Shown piece after piece: positions 39,788-48,398 of a DNA stretch of 64,000 bases. Under the pieces are notes generated by a model. It was not told where the DNA came from and did not search any database. It saw only the letters and a program-made list of their open reading frames with translations. The DNA comes from Pseudoduganella umbonata (GTDB lineage: Bacteria > Pseudomonadota > Gammaproteobacteria > Burkholderiales > Burkholderiaceae_D). The stretch covers positions 124,001 to 188,000 of the forward strand of contig NZ_JACHXS010000002.1 of the NCBI RefSeq assembly GCF_014192225.1, written 5' to 3'. The first letter of the stretch is position 1, and each line of letters begins with the position of its first letter. The translations under genes and the position numbers were made by a program.

Positions 39788-41994
39788 ACGTAAACGACGA
39801 CCTGGGCCAGGGCGGCGCTGCCGCCAGCCTGCCCCGCCTGCTGCTCGTCGACGACGAGCCGCGCCTGCTGTCCTCGCTGTACGAGCTGCTGCGCGACCGC
39901 GACTATCGCCTGGTCACCGCCGCCAGCGGCAGCGAGGCGCTGGTGCACCTGGATGCGATGCGCTTCGACCTGGTCCTGCTCGACCTGCGCCTGCCCGATA
40001 TCGGCGGCCATGAAATCATGGACGTGATCAACGGCCGCGGCTACGACTGCGACGTGATCGTGATGAGCGGCGAGGTGGGCATCGATGCCGCGATCGGCGC
40101 GCTGAAGCGGGGCGCCTACGATTACCTGCGCAAGCCGTACAGCCGCGAGGAACTGCTGAAGACGGTGGAGAACGCGCTGCAGAAGCGCCGCCTGGCCGGC
40201 GACAACCAGCGTATCGCGCAGCGGCTGGAAACGTCCGAGAAGATGTACCGCTACCTGGTGGACAGCTCGCCGGACATCATCTACACGCTCGATCACGAAG
40301 GCCGCTTCACGTTCGTCAACGACCGCGCCTACCAGCTGCTGGGTTTTACGCGCGAAGAGCTGATCGGCCGCCATTATTCGTTCGTGGTGCACGACGAAGA
40401 CCTGGACCGCGCGCGCTACGTGTTCAACGAGCGCCGCGTGGACGAGCGCGCGTCGCGCAACGTGGAATTGCGGCTCAAGTGCAATACGGCGCACGGTGCA
40501 GCCAACGGCGAGCGCACGTTCACCAACACGCTGATGACGATCTCGCTGAACGCGATCGGCATGCACGTGCCGGACGGCAGCGCGAAAAAGCGCGAATTCT
40601 TCGGCACCTACGGCGTGGCGCGCGACATCACGGACCGCAAGCGGGCCGAGGAAATGATCTCTTACCAGGCCTACCACGACATCCTGACGGACCTGCCGAA
40701 CCGCATGCTGTTCAAGGACCGCCTGGGCCTGGCCGTGATCCAGGCCAAGCGCAAGCTGACGGAACTGGCCGTGATGTTCATCGACCTGGACCGCTTCAAG
40801 CTGGTCAACGACACGCTGGGTCACGTGAAGGGCGACGAGCTGCTGCAGCAGGCCGCGGCCCGGCTGAAAGCCTGCCTGCGCCGCGGCGACACGCTGGCGC
40901 GCCAGGGCGGCGACGAATTCACCATCGTGCTGCCCGAGCTGCGCGACCGCAACGACGCCAAGGCGGTTGCCGAAAAATTCCTCGACGCGCTGCAGAAGCC
41001 GTTCGACCTCGATGGCCACGTGGTGCACATCTCGGCATCGATCGGCATCGCGGTCTATCCGGGCGACGGCGAAACGATCGACGAGCTGCTGCGCCATGCC
41101 GACATCGCCATGTACCAGGTGAAAGCGCTGGGCAAGAATGGCCACAGCTTCTACCATGCGTCGATGCTGGACATGTCGCACCAGAAGATCGCGCTGGAAC
41201 AGGCGCTGCGCCGCGCGCTCGAAAACGGCGAGCTGGAAATGTATTACCAGCCCCAGGTGGACGTGATCACCGGCCGCATCGTCGGCGCCGAAGGGCTGAT
41301 GCGGTGGAACCACCCGGAACGCGGCCTGCTGTCGGCCGGCGAGTTCCTGCCGTTCGCCGAAGAAAACGGGCTGATGCTGCCGCTGTCGGACTGGATGCTG
41401 GGCGCGCTGTGCCGCGACCTGCTGGTATGGAACGCGGCCGGCGGCGACACGCTGCGACTGTCGCTGAACCTGTCGCCGCAATACCTGGACCGGGGCGACT
41501 TCTTCGAGAAGATGCGCGGCGCCTTGTCGCGCTACGGCATTTCGCCGGCGCAGATCGAAGTGGAAATCACCGAGAACATCTGCATCCGCAATCCGCAGTA
41601 TGCGATCGACCAGCTCAATAAACTGTGCCAGCTGGGCGTGTCGGTGGCGATCGACGATTTCGGCACCGGCTATTCGTCGCTTGCCTACCTGCACCGGTTC
41701 CCGATCCACACGATCAAGATCGACCAGAGCTTCGTCAAGGAGATCCACGACGAGGGCGGGCATTACCCGGTGATCCTGGCGATCATTTCGATCGCGCGCG
41801 GGCTCGGCCTGCACCTGGTGGCCGAAGGCGTGGAAACGGATGCCCAGGCCCGCTACCTGCAGGCCAACGGCTGCACCACGATGCAGGGCTACCTGTACTA
41901 CCGGCCGGTATCGCTGGCCACGTTCGTCGACGTGCTGAAGGCGCGCGACCCGTTGCCGGAACAGGATACGCTGCCGCTGGCCCTGCGGGCCTGA
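39784..41994 (+). CDS. Response regulator with PAS, GGDEF and EAL domains
   Basis: The 736-residue protein links a receiver domain (phospho-acceptor Asp67 in LVLLDLRLPD) to a PAS domain (MYRYLVDSSPDIIYTLDHEG), a GGDEF domain and an EAL domain. The cyclase motif is intact (RQGGDEFTIV, about residues 373-382). The phosphodiesterase domain has EGL instead of EAL at 503-505, but keeps EITENICI, VAIDDFGTGYSSLAYL and VAEGVET, so it may still cleave cyclic di-GMP. The preceding HDOD kinase probably controls it. Which activity dominates is not readable. Confidence 0.92.
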   Translation: MNVNDDLGQGGAAASLPRLLLVDDEPRLLSSLYELLRDRDYRLVTAASGSEALVHLDAMRFDLVLLDLRLPDIGGHEIMDVINGRGYDCDVIVMSGEVGIDAAIGALKRGAYDYLRKPYSREELLKTVENALQKRRLAGDNQRIAQRLETSEKMYRYLVDSSPDIIYTLDHEGRFTFVNDRAYQLLGFTREELIGRHYSFVVHDEDLDRARYVFNERRVDERASRNVELRLKCNTAHGAANGERTFTNTLMTISLNAIGMHVPDGSAKKREFFGTYGVARDITDRKRAEEMISYQAYHDILTDLPNRMLFKDRLGLAVIQAKRKLTELAVMFIDLDRFKLVNDTLGHVKGDELLQQAAARLKACLRRGDTLARQGGDEFTIVLPELRDRNDAKAVAEKFLDALQKPFDLDGHVVHISASIGIAVYPGDGETIDELLRHADIAMYQVKALGKNGHSFYHASMLDMSHQKIALEQALRRALENGELEMYYQPQVDVITGRIVGAEGLMRWNHPERGLLSAGEFLPFAEENGLMLPLSDWMLGALCRDLLVWNAAGGDTLRLSLNLSPQYLDRGDFFEKMRGALSRYGISPAQIEVEITENICIRNPQYAIDQLNKLCQLGVSVAIDDFGTGYSSLAYLHRFPIHTIKIDQSFVKEIHDEGGHYPVILAIISIARGLGLHLVAEGVETDAQARYLQANGCTTMQGYLYYRPVSLATFVDVLKARDPLPEQDTLPLALRA

Positions 41995-42000
41995 CCGCGG

Positions 42001-43563
42001 ATGGGCGATCTCGCGCACATCCGGGCGCTGGCGGAAGACGGCGTTGCGCATGCCCAGCATGCGCTGGGCTTCCGGTACTTCAACGGCGACGGCGTACCGC
42101 AAAGCCACGAGATGGCGCTGGCGTGGTACCGGCAGGCCGCCAATGCGGGACTCGAGCAGGCGCAATACAACCTCGGCGTGATGTACCAGAAGGGCCAGGG
42201 TGTCGACATCGACCTGGCGGAAGCGGCGCGCTGGTACCGGCTTGCCGCCGAACAGGGCTATCCCGCCGCGCAGTACAACCTCGGCTGGCTGTATGCCAAG
42301 GGCCACGGCATCGCCCAGGATACCGAGCAGGCGCGCCACTGGTTCGGCAAGGCCGCCGACCAGGGCGATCCGGGCGCCCAGAACAATCTCGGCATGATGT
42401 ACGACACCGGCAGGGGCGTGCCGCAGGACCATGCACAGGCGATCGCCTGGTACCGCAAGGCCGCCGACCAGGGTTACGCGCGCGCCCAGTTCAACCTGGG
42501 GCAGCGCTACGAGAACGGGCAGGGCGTGGCGCGCGACGTGGACGCAGCAATCGGCTGGTACCGCAAGGCGGCCGGGCAGGGCCACGCGCCGGCGCAGTTC
42601 AACCTCGCGCTGCGCCATGAAAAAGGCGACGGCGTGGCGCAGGACAGCGCCGCGGCCGTGCGCTGGTACCGCGCGGCGGCGGAGCAGAACCACGTCAGCT
42701 CCCAGTTCAACCTGGCCCTGATCCATGACAACGGCCTGGGCATGCCGCGCGACGAGCGGCAGGCACTCGACTGGTACCGGCGCGCGGCCGCGCTGGGCCA
42801 TGCCGCCGCGCAGGATAATCTTGGCCAGCGTTACGAACTGGGGCAGGGCGTGCCGCGCGACCTGGCCGAAGCGGCGCACTGGTACCGCAAGGCCGCCGAG
42901 CAGGGTTTCCCGGCGGCCCAATACCACCTGGGGCAGCTGTACGAGACGGGAGCCGGCGACGGCAGCGGGGTGCCGCGCGATATCGATGCGGCGATCGCCT
43001 GGTACCGCAAGGCGGCCGGCCAGGGCCACGTACGCGCCCAGTTCGACCTGGGCCTGCGCTACGAAACCGGCCAGGGCGTGGCGCTCGACCTGCCGGAGGC
43101 AATGCACTGGTACGGCCGCGCGGCCGAACAGGAATACGCCGCCGCCCAGTACAACCTCGGCGTGCTGCACGACCGCGACGACGGGCCCGCGCCGGATGTG
43201 ATGCAGGCGACCGCCTGGTACGGCAAGGCTGCAGGGCAGGGCCACACGCTGGCCCAGTTCGCGCTGGCGCTGCGGTACGACAACGGGCTGGGCATACCGC
43301 GCGATTTCGCCATGGCGTTCGACTGGTACCGCAAGGCCGCGCTGCAGGGCCACGCCCGCGCCCAGCTGAACGTGGGGCTGATGTATCTTGCCGGCCAGGG
43401 CACCCCGGCCGACCCGGCCCAGGCGCTGCAGTGGTTCCAGCTTGCCGAACGCAATGGCGAATCCGGCGCCACGCGCTACGTGCGCGAGGCCAGCCTGCGG
43501 CTGGGGGCCGTTGCCACGGTTGCTGACACGGCAGCCGGCCAGGGGACGTGGAATCTGGCCTGA
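42001..43563 (+). CDS. Sel1-repeat protein (13 repeats)
   Basis: The 520-residue protein consists almost wholly of 13 Sel1 repeats of about 36 residues, each with a pattern like AQFNLGxRYExGxGVxxD followed by AxxWYRKAAxQG. No signal peptide or membrane segment is seen, so it is likely a cytoplasmic scaffold. It starts 6 bp after the GGDEF-EAL gene and ends the operon. Sel1 proteins often act as adaptors in signalling, so it could connect the cyclic di-GMP enzyme to a target (inference). Codon-level repeats make the coding strand and its complement both unusually open. Confidence 0.9.
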   Translation: MGDLAHIRALAEDGVAHAQHALGFRYFNGDGVPQSHEMALAWYRQAANAGLEQAQYNLGVMYQKGQGVDIDLAEAARWYRLAAEQGYPAAQYNLGWLYAKGHGIAQDTEQARHWFGKAADQGDPGAQNNLGMMYDTGRGVPQDHAQAIAWYRKAADQGYARAQFNLGQRYENGQGVARDVDAAIGWYRKAAGQGHAPAQFNLALRHEKGDGVAQDSAAAVRWYRAAAEQNHVSSQFNLALIHDNGLGMPRDERQALDWYRRAAALGHAAAQDNLGQRYELGQGVPRDLAEAAHWYRKAAEQGFPAAQYHLGQLYETGAGDGSGVPRDIDAAIAWYRKAAGQGHVRAQFDLGLRYETGQGVALDLPEAMHWYGRAAEQEYAAAQYNLGVLHDRDDGPAPDVMQATAWYGKAAGQGHTLAQFALALRYDNGLGIPRDFAMAFDWYRKAALQGHARAQLNVGLMYLAGQGTPADPAQALQWFQLAERNGESGATRYVREASLRLGAVATVADTAAGQGTWNLA

Positions 43564-43584
43564 CGAGCCAGGCTCACCGGTGCA

Positions 43585-44760
43585 TCATCGGCGCTTGCCG
43601 AAGTGCCGGTCCAGCCAGTCGTACGCGTAATCCTGCGCTTCTTTCGGGAACTCGTGGCCGCCCGGCCGCACGATCGCCTCGAACCGGTCCGCCGCGCCGT
43701 AGGCCTGCCACACCTTGCCCATCTTGGCGTACGCGGCCCGCACCGAGGCCACGGGGAACAGCTTGTCCGTTTCGCCGGCGATGAACAGGGTGGGCTTGGG
43801 CGCCGCGAGGCTGGCCACGTCCGGATGATCGAGGTAGCGCAGCAGGCCCGGATGCATCATCTGGAAGGCGGACGAACCGCGCAGCTGGTTGCTGCCCGGG
43901 ACCATCAGGCCTTCCGTGGTAGCCATCCAGTTCGATGCGATGACGGCCGTGATCGCGTCCGACAGCGCGCCCGCCTGCCAGGCGCGGAACGCACCCATTG
44001 AAAAGCCCAGCACCGCCACGCGCTTCGTGTCCACTTCCGGCAGCGACGCGAGGAACTCCGCCGCACGCACATCCTCGAGTGCCATGTTGCCGGACATCGA
44101 ACTGCCCAGGTTGAAGAAGTTCGATGCCAGCGCCTGCTGCCCCTCGCCCGTCAGCGGGCCGCGGTCGCCCCAACCCACCGCGTCCGCACACAGCACCACG
44201 TAGCCGCGTGCGGCCAGCGCATCGCCGGGCCAGCGGCCGGAAAAATGCTTGTCGGCCCACGCCTTCGCGGAGGCATGCTTCGCCGTATCCGCCGCGCCGT
44301 TCATGCCGAACGGCTCGATCATCTTTTCCTTGCCGATGTCGAACTTGCCACCGTGATCGTGCAGCATCAGTGCGGCCGGATGCTTGCCGGCGGATTTCGG
44401 CACCAGCAGCAGCGCACGCACGCGGCTCATGCCGGTGAGGTTGAACACCACCTGCCGCGCCACGTAGCTGCCGCGGTCCTCCTCGGCGATCACTACTGGC
44501 TTGAAAGGCGTCGTGTCGGGCTGCTGCAGCGTGGCTTCCCACACCTTCGCACGGCCCTTGTCGCGCCAGGCTTTCAGGTCCTTCACGTCGGGCGACCATG
44601 CCATCGGGTAGGTCATCCTCGCCTTCAGCGCGGGAGCGAAGATGGGCATGTTGTGTTCGACGCCTGGCGCTTCGTAGTCCTGGGCATCGGAAGCCAGCGG
44701 GATGGATAGCAGGGCAGGCAACAGGGCGGACAGCAGGGCGGTGCGGCGGTGCTTTGTCAT
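43585..44760 (-). CDS. Secreted alpha/beta hydrolase, dienelactone hydrolase-like
   Basis: The 391-residue protein has a Sec signal peptide (LLPALLSIPLASDA, cleavage near residue 26) and an alpha/beta-hydrolase domain. The nucleophile elbow is LGFSMGAFRAW, an Asp lies in FIAGETDKLFP, and the catalytic His is in RPGGHEFP. It resembles esterases of the dienelactone hydrolase and acetyl xylan esterase group; the substrate is unknown. It is convergent with the Sel1 gene 21 bp away and divergent from the TraB-like gene. Confidence 0.82.
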   Translation of the reverse strand: MTKHRRTALLSALLPALLSIPLASDAQDYEAPGVEHNMPIFAPALKARMTYPMAWSPDVKDLKAWRDKGRAKVWEATLQQPDTTPFKPVVIAEEDRGSYVARQVVFNLTGMSRVRALLLVPKSAGKHPAALMLHDHGGKFDIGKEKMIEPFGMNGAADTAKHASAKAWADKHFSGRWPGDALAARGYVVLCADAVGWGDRGPLTGEGQQALASNFFNLGSSMSGNMALEDVRAAEFLASLPEVDTKRVAVLGFSMGAFRAWQAGALSDAITAVIASNWMATTEGLMVPGSNQLRGSSAFQMMHPGLLRYLDHPDVASLAAPKPTLFIAGETDKLFPVASVRAAYAKMGKVWQAYGAADRFEAIVRPGGHEFPKEAQDYAYDWLDRHFGKRR

Positions 44761-44902
44761 TCGGTCTCCATGGTCTTATCGGCATCGGCGTGGCTGCATT
44801 TTGCCATGCTGGATTACTTTGCGGAATTGCAATACGATGGGCCAGCTTTCGCATCGCGACGAAAGCGCCCGGGTTGCCAACAACAAGACCAAGGAGTCCT
44901 CG

Positions 44903-45940
44903 ATGTCCCGTCGTGCCATTTCCGCTGCCGTTCCCGCACTTTGCTTCTCCCTGCTGACCGCGTCCGCCTGGTCCCAGACCGAGCCGGCGCAGCCGGCCGC
45001 CGGGACCGCAATCGAAACTGCCGCCGCGCCCGAGGCGCCGCCCGAACAGATCCTCGTCGTCGGCCAGAAACCCGGCCCGGGCCTGTGGAAGGTCTCGAAG
45101 GACGATCACGTGATGTGGGTATTCGGCAGCTATGGCCCGCTGCCGAAGAACCTGGAATGGCGCTCGCAGCAGGTGGAAAAGATCATCGCGCAATCGCAGG
45201 AGCTGATCACCGCGCCGAGCGCCAACCTGGGCATGGGCTGGCTGCGCAGCCTGACCGTGCTGCCGTTCATGATCGGCATGGAGGACAACCCGGACGGCAA
45301 GGTGCTGAGCGACCTGGTGCCACCGGAAACGCACCAGCGCTGGCTTGCGTTGCGCAAGAAATACCTGAAGGACGACGACGATTTCGAGCGCAAGCGCCCG
45401 CTGTTCGCGGCCGGCGAGCTGGCGAACAAGGCCACGTCCGCCGCCGGCCTGTCCAAGCAGGTGGACCTGACCGCCAAGATGGTCCAGATCGCCGAGCAGA
45501 ACAAGGTCAAGGTCACGTGGGCCACGGTGAAGATGGAGCTGGACAGCCCCGTCAAGGCCATCCGCGAGTTCAAGAAAACGCCGCTGGAGGACGTGGCCTG
45601 CTTCACCAAAACGATCGACCGGTTCGAGACCGACCTCGATGCACTGCGCACCCGCGCCAATGCGTGGGCCAAAGGCGATATCGATGCGATCCGCTCGCTC
45701 GATTTTTCCGAGCAGGAAGCGGCCTGCCTGAACGCGGTCCAGAACAGCAAGGTCATGCAGGAACGGGGCCTTGGAGACATCGACGGCAAGATGCGCGCCA
45801 CATGGCTCGGCGCCGCCGAAAAAGCGCTGGCCGCCAACAAGAGCACGTTCGCCGTGCTGCCGCTCCGATTCATCCTCGGCAAGCAGGGTTACCTGGCGGA
45901 GCTGCAGGCCAAGGGATATGCGGTGGAACAGCCCGACTAA
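44903..45940 (+). CDS. TraB/GumN-family secreted protein
   Basis: The 345-residue protein has a signal peptide (ISAAVPALCFSLLTASAWSQ) and the TraB/GumN-like core: PGPGLWKVSKDDHVMWVFGS near the N-terminus, then a long helical region. Members of the family are related to the metalloprotease-like TIKI fold, but the activity here is unproven; the usual GTxH motif is replaced by a GSYGP stretch, so a catalytic role is doubtful. The ATG at 44903 has AAGGAG six bases upstream. A fourfold 14-bp repeat covers its stop codon. Confidence 0.78.
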   Translation: MSRRAISAAVPALCFSLLTASAWSQTEPAQPAAGTAIETAAAPEAPPEQILVVGQKPGPGLWKVSKDDHVMWVFGSYGPLPKNLEWRSQQVEKIIAQSQELITAPSANLGMGWLRSLTVLPFMIGMEDNPDGKVLSDLVPPETHQRWLALRKKYLKDDDDFERKRPLFAAGELANKATSAAGLSKQVDLTAKMVQIAEQNKVKVTWATVKMELDSPVKAIREFKKTPLEDVACFTKTIDRFETDLDALRTRANAWAKGDIDAIRSLDFSEQEAACLNAVQNSKVMQERGLGDIDGKMRATWLGAAEKALAANKSTFAVLPLRFILGKQGYLAELQAKGYAVEQPD

Positions 45941-45983
45941 GACAGCCCGACTAAGACAGCACGATTAAGTCAGCCCGCTCAAG
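45928..45983. repeat. 14-bp fourfold repeat at the TraB-like stop codon
   Basis: Four head-to-tail units with consensus ACAGCCCGACTAAG lie at 45928-45941, 45942-45955, 45956-45969 and 45970-45983, increasingly degenerate. TAA occurs at 45938 (the stop), 45952 and 45966, closing all three frames. The remaining 245 bp to vgrG holds a TATAAT at 46053-46058 without a clear -35, and no other feature I can support. Confidence 0.92.
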
Positions 45984-46228
45984 CAGCGCGGGCGGCCGCC
46001 GGCTTGCGGCATGCAAGCCTAAAAAATGTGCATCTCTTCTTCTTATCTTATTTATAATGCCAACGGCTTCGCTGCATGCGCCGTTGGCGCGCAATGCCTT
46101 GCAATCGTGTAGCGAGTGCCAGCCAGGCCCGCCGTGGCCGTCCAGCAGTTTCCGAACAGATCACCGTTTTTTCAAACGTATCCACGCCAGTGTGAGCTTG
46201 GGATCACGCTTCGTGGCAAACCGGACTC

Positions 46229-48397
46229 ATGACACAGATGGACACGATAGTGAATGGAGCACTTGGCGCGGGATTCCCGTTATTGAGCAGGCTCCGCCAG
46301 CACAATCGCCTGTTGCGCCTGGTATTCCCCAACGACGACGGACCGGAAGCCCTGATGCTGGCCAACCGGCTCGACGCGAGGGAAGGCCTGTCGCGCGATT
46401 TCCGCTTCATGGTGGAAGTGATCTCGAACGATGCCAACATCGCCCTGAAAGATGTGCAGGGCAAGATGGTCACGGTCGAAATGGTGCGCGAAGACGGCAG
46501 CATCCGCTACTTCAACGGTTACGTCTTCGAGTTCCGCCGCGAGGGCAGCGATGGCGGCGCGGTCTTCTATCACATGGTGCTGATGCCATGGATGGCCTAC
46601 CTTCGGCTGAGGCGCGACAACTACCTCTTTCACAACAAGACCGTTGGCGAGCAGACCGAGGAGATCTTCGCCGACTACCCGATGGCCGCCGCGCAGTTGC
46701 AGGTCGCGGGCGACGATCCGGAAATGACCTTCGCCTGCCAGTACGACGAATCCGACTACAACTACCTGCACCGCCGCTGGGAGCAGCTGGGCTGGCATTA
46801 CCGGTATGAGCACAGCGCCGATGGGCACACGCTGATCCTGTCGAACGATTCCGTGCAGTCTCCACCCATCGACGGCGCACGCACGGACATCCCCTTCCAG
46901 AGCGAGGCGGGCAGCAACGAGGATGACGGCCTGGCGAAATGGACGTCGATACGCCGCCTCGTTCCCGCCAGCGTGGCGCTGTCGAGCTTTGATTTCAAGA
47001 AGCCGCGGCCGGTCGCGGTCGACCTGCCCTCGATCAATGAACAGGGCGACGTGCTGCGCATGGAATCCTATGCCTATGCCGGCGCCTTCGGCTTCAAGGA
47101 TCGCGCGGACGGCGAGGCCCATGCGCGCATCCGTTCGGAAGAGATCGAGGCGGTCGGCAAATGCTTCGAGGGGATCGGCAACGATCGCACCGCGCAGCCT
47201 GGCCGCAAGTTCACGCTGAGCGGCCACTTCGATGGCGAGCTCGGGGCGGACCTGGACTTCCTCATCGTCGAAGCGCACCACACCGCGACCAACAACCTGC
47301 AGGATGGTTCCGAGGCCGCATCCCGCTACGCCAACCGGATCACCTGCAGCCGCACGCGCGTGCCATGGCGCCCGGGCCGCGGCTACAACAGCACCGAACC
47401 GAAGATCTACGGCCTGCAGACGGCCATCGTCGTCGGGCCGCCCGGAGAGGAAATCTATACCGACGAGTATGGCCGCGTGCGCGTGCAGTTCCACTGGGAC
47501 CGCGTCGGCCAGTTCGATGACAAGAGTTCGGCCTGGGTGCGTGTCGCCACCGCGTGGTCCGGCGCGAACTTCGGCATGACATCGGTGCCCCGCATCGGCT
47601 CGGAAGTCATCGTCCAGTTCCTGGACGGGAATCCGGACCGCCCCCTCGTTACCGGTATGGTGCCCAATGCCGACACCATGCCGCCTTGGCCGCTGCCGGC
47701 CAACAAGACGCAAAGCGGCATCCTGTCGCGCTCCACGCCGGGCGGCGCGTACGAGAACGCCAACGCCATCCGCTTCGAGGACAGGAAGGGTTCGGAGCAG
47801 CTCTGGCTGCACGCGGAGAAGGACCAGCTGACCGAAGTCGAGCACGACGAGGACAAGTGGGTGGGCAACGACCGCCGCAAGACCATCGACCGCGACGAGA
47901 ACAGCCATATCAAGCGCGACCGCACGGAGCAGGTGGGCCGCAACGAGAAGATCAGCATCGGCGCCAATCGCGCCGAGGACGTGGCGAAGAACGAAACCAT
48001 CAGCATCGGCGAGAACCGCACGGAAGACGTGGGCGCTGACGAAAACGTCAGCATCGGCGGCAGCCGGCACGTGGTGATCGGCAAGGTCAAGACCGAAACG
48101 GTGGCGCTGGCCAAGATGCTCACGATCGGCGGCGCCTACCAGACCTCGGTGGGAGCGGGCATGAACACGACCGTCGCGCTGATGCAGGCCGAGGAGGTGG
48201 GCCTTTCCAAGACGGTGGTGGTGGGCCAGAAGATCTCGTTTACGGCCGGCGAGGAATTCAGGATCGAGGTCGGCGACAGCACCTTCGTGATGCGGGCCGA
48301 TGGCCGCATCGAAATCTCGGGCAAGGAAGTCATCGTCCGCGGTTCGAAGAAGGTCGAGGTGCATGGCGACGATGTCGACATCAACCCGCAAGGCTGA
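46229..48397 (+). CDS. vgrG: Type VI secretion tip protein VgrG
   Basis: VgrG trimers form the spike of the T6SS tube and carry effectors into neighbouring cells. The 722-residue protein has the N-terminal gp27-like region (HNRLLRLVFPNDDGPEALML), the LGWHYRYEHSADGHTLILSN segment, the gp5-like TDEYGRVRVQFHWDRVGQ, and a C-terminal beta-helix of repeating VGxNExISIGxN units ending in VEVHGDDVDINPQG. No extra C-terminal effector domain is present. No tss structural genes are in the window, so it is an orphan vgrG with its own cargo. The DUF2169, Rhs and VOC genes follow directly. Confidence 0.95.
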   Translation: MTQMDTIVNGALGAGFPLLSRLRQHNRLLRLVFPNDDGPEALMLANRLDAREGLSRDFRFMVEVISNDANIALKDVQGKMVTVEMVREDGSIRYFNGYVFEFRREGSDGGAVFYHMVLMPWMAYLRLRRDNYLFHNKTVGEQTEEIFADYPMAAAQLQVAGDDPEMTFACQYDESDYNYLHRRWEQLGWHYRYEHSADGHTLILSNDSVQSPPIDGARTDIPFQSEAGSNEDDGLAKWTSIRRLVPASVALSSFDFKKPRPVAVDLPSINEQGDVLRMESYAYAGAFGFKDRADGEAHARIRSEEIEAVGKCFEGIGNDRTAQPGRKFTLSGHFDGELGADLDFLIVEAHHTATNNLQDGSEAASRYANRITCSRTRVPWRPGRGYNSTEPKIYGLQTAIVVGPPGEEIYTDEYGRVRVQFHWDRVGQFDDKSSAWVRVATAWSGANFGMTSVPRIGSEVIVQFLDGNPDRPLVTGMVPNADTMPPWPLPANKTQSGILSRSTPGGAYENANAIRFEDRKGSEQLWLHAEKDQLTEVEHDEDKWVGNDRRKTIDRDENSHIKRDRTEQVGRNEKISIGANRAEDVAKNETISIGENRTEDVGADENVSIGGSRHVVIGKVKTETVALAKMLTIGGAYQTSVGAGMNTTVALMQAEEVGLSKTVVVGQKISFTAGEEFRIEVGDSTFVMRADGRIEISGKEVIVRGSKKVEVHGDDVDINPQG

Positions 48398-48398
48398 C

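Noticed and set aside
39103-43353. A 1416-codon open frame on the minus strand spanning the kinase, GGDEF-EAL and Sel1 genes
   Set aside because: It is antisense to three well-recognised genes; high third-position GC and the repetitive Sel1 sequence keep the complement open. Its translation is Arg/Val/Gln-rich without any domain.
42001-43563. The periodic repeats in the Sel1 gene as a CRISPR or satellite array
   Set aside because: The period of about 108 bp is coding and follows the 36-residue protein repeat with synonymous variation; there are no conserved repeat-spacer units.
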